Assembly (NCBI GenBank): GCA_946886185.1
Contig: CAMPIC010000213.1
Location: 1 to 5,852, forward strand
Direction of reading: 5' to 3'
Length of the DNA: 5,852 nt
From: an uncultured bacterium
Lineage (GTDB): Bacteria; Eisenbacteria; RBG-16-71-46; CAIMUX01
This document shows, in pieces, positions 5,507-5,852 of the stretch. Every line of letters starts with the position of its first letter. Positions within the stretch are counted from its first letter, which is position 1. A program made the position numbers and the translations under genes. The notes beneath the pieces were generated by a model that did no database searches, had not been told where the DNA came from, and saw only the letters and a list, made by a program, of their open reading frames with translations.

Positions 5507-5852
5507 CGGGTCGAGATCGCCATCCTCTTGCCGGCGCGCAATGCCGCCGACACCATCGGCCCGGCGCTGAGGTCGCTCCAGGAACAGACGCTTTCCGAGT
5601 TTCGATGCATCGCGATCGACGACGGCTCGACCGATGCGACCGCGGAGGTGATGCGAGCTACGGTCCGCCACGATCCGCGGTTCGAAATCGTGAGCCAAGA
5701 GCCGCTCGGCATCGCCGAGACGTTGCGTCGCGCGGCACTGCTCTGCGCGGAGCCTCTCTTGGCGCGGCAGGATGCCGACGACGTCTCGCATCCGGAACGT
5801 CTCGCGCGCCAGAGGGACTTCCTCCTTGCGCATCCGGAGATCGGATTGGTCG
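5504..5852 (+). CDS. Family 2 glycosyltransferase, N-terminal part (runs off the window)
   Basis: The visible 116 residues are the N-terminal half of a GT-A domain of the GT2 family that builds surface polysaccharides. With the ATT read as Met the protein opens MRVEIAILLPARNAADTIGP, the usual family opening. Further motifs are AIDDGSTDATAEVM (37-50) for the nucleotide and QDADDVSHPERLARQ (89-103), which holds the DxD metal site. The ADD-x-x-HPERL form places it with soluble or peripheral polysaccharide glycosyltransferases rather than the membrane-anchored DPM1 type found at the start of the window. It lies 50 nt after the SH3 gene on the same strand and may share its transcript. The 3' end is beyond the window, so length, C-terminal domains and donor are unknown. 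The start codon is non-canonical; a point mutation or sequencing error of ATG is the alternative. Confidence 0.88.
   Translation, partial: MRVEIAILLPARNAADTIGPALRSLQEQTLSEFRCIAIDDGSTDATAEVMRATVRHDPRFEIVSQEPLGIAETLRRAALLCAEPLLARQDADDVSHPERLARQRDFLLAHPEIGLV

Noticed and set aside
1..5852. tRNA, rRNA, CRISPR array or insertion sequence
   Set aside because: No regularly spaced repeats, no tRNA-like T-loop/acceptor arrangement and no transposase-like frame were seen; nearly all the window is taken by the six genes.

Overview
The window is GC-rich, with many codons ending in G or C, and almost entirely coding. All six genes lie on the plus strand. Gene density, stop/start overlaps, SD-type ribosome binding sites and GTG/ATT starts indicate a bacterium. 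The codon style would fit a deep-branching GC-rich group (Eisenbacteria, Gemmatimonadota or Myxococcota type), but nothing in the sequence fixes the taxon.

Positions 15-3008 and on to 4618 form one tight cassette of four genes joined by overlapping stop and start codons (8, 4 and 4 nt). They are: a membrane-anchored family 2 glycosyltransferase (GT2) homologue whose catalytic Asp motifs are degenerate; a normal-looking polyprenyl-phosphate-type GT2 with intact DDGSTD and DGD motifs and two C-terminal membrane segments; a putative metal-dependent hydrolase with a DAHVH motif (PHP/amidohydrolase-like); and a GlpD-like FAD-dependent oxidoreductase. The very tight coupling suggests the four products act in one membrane-associated glycan or lipid-linked sugar pathway. 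The substrate cannot be read from the sequence.

The end of the oxidoreductase gene carries a strong dyad (4591-4609), followed by a 142-nt spacer with a second short palindrome, a few GCGGATCG repeats and a possible 18-codon leader ORF that overlaps the next start. The next gene (4761-5453) encodes a secreted or membrane-tethered protein with a bacterial SH3 domain. After 50 nt a further GT2 gene begins and runs off the window. It has no ATG, GTG or TTG start at a sensible place; the best start is an ATT behind a good SD sequence.

Taken together this looks like part of a larger cell-surface glycan or envelope locus. The most unusual points are the active/degenerate glycosyltransferase pair, the coupling to an unrecognised hydrolase and a GlpD-like enzyme, and the ATT start.
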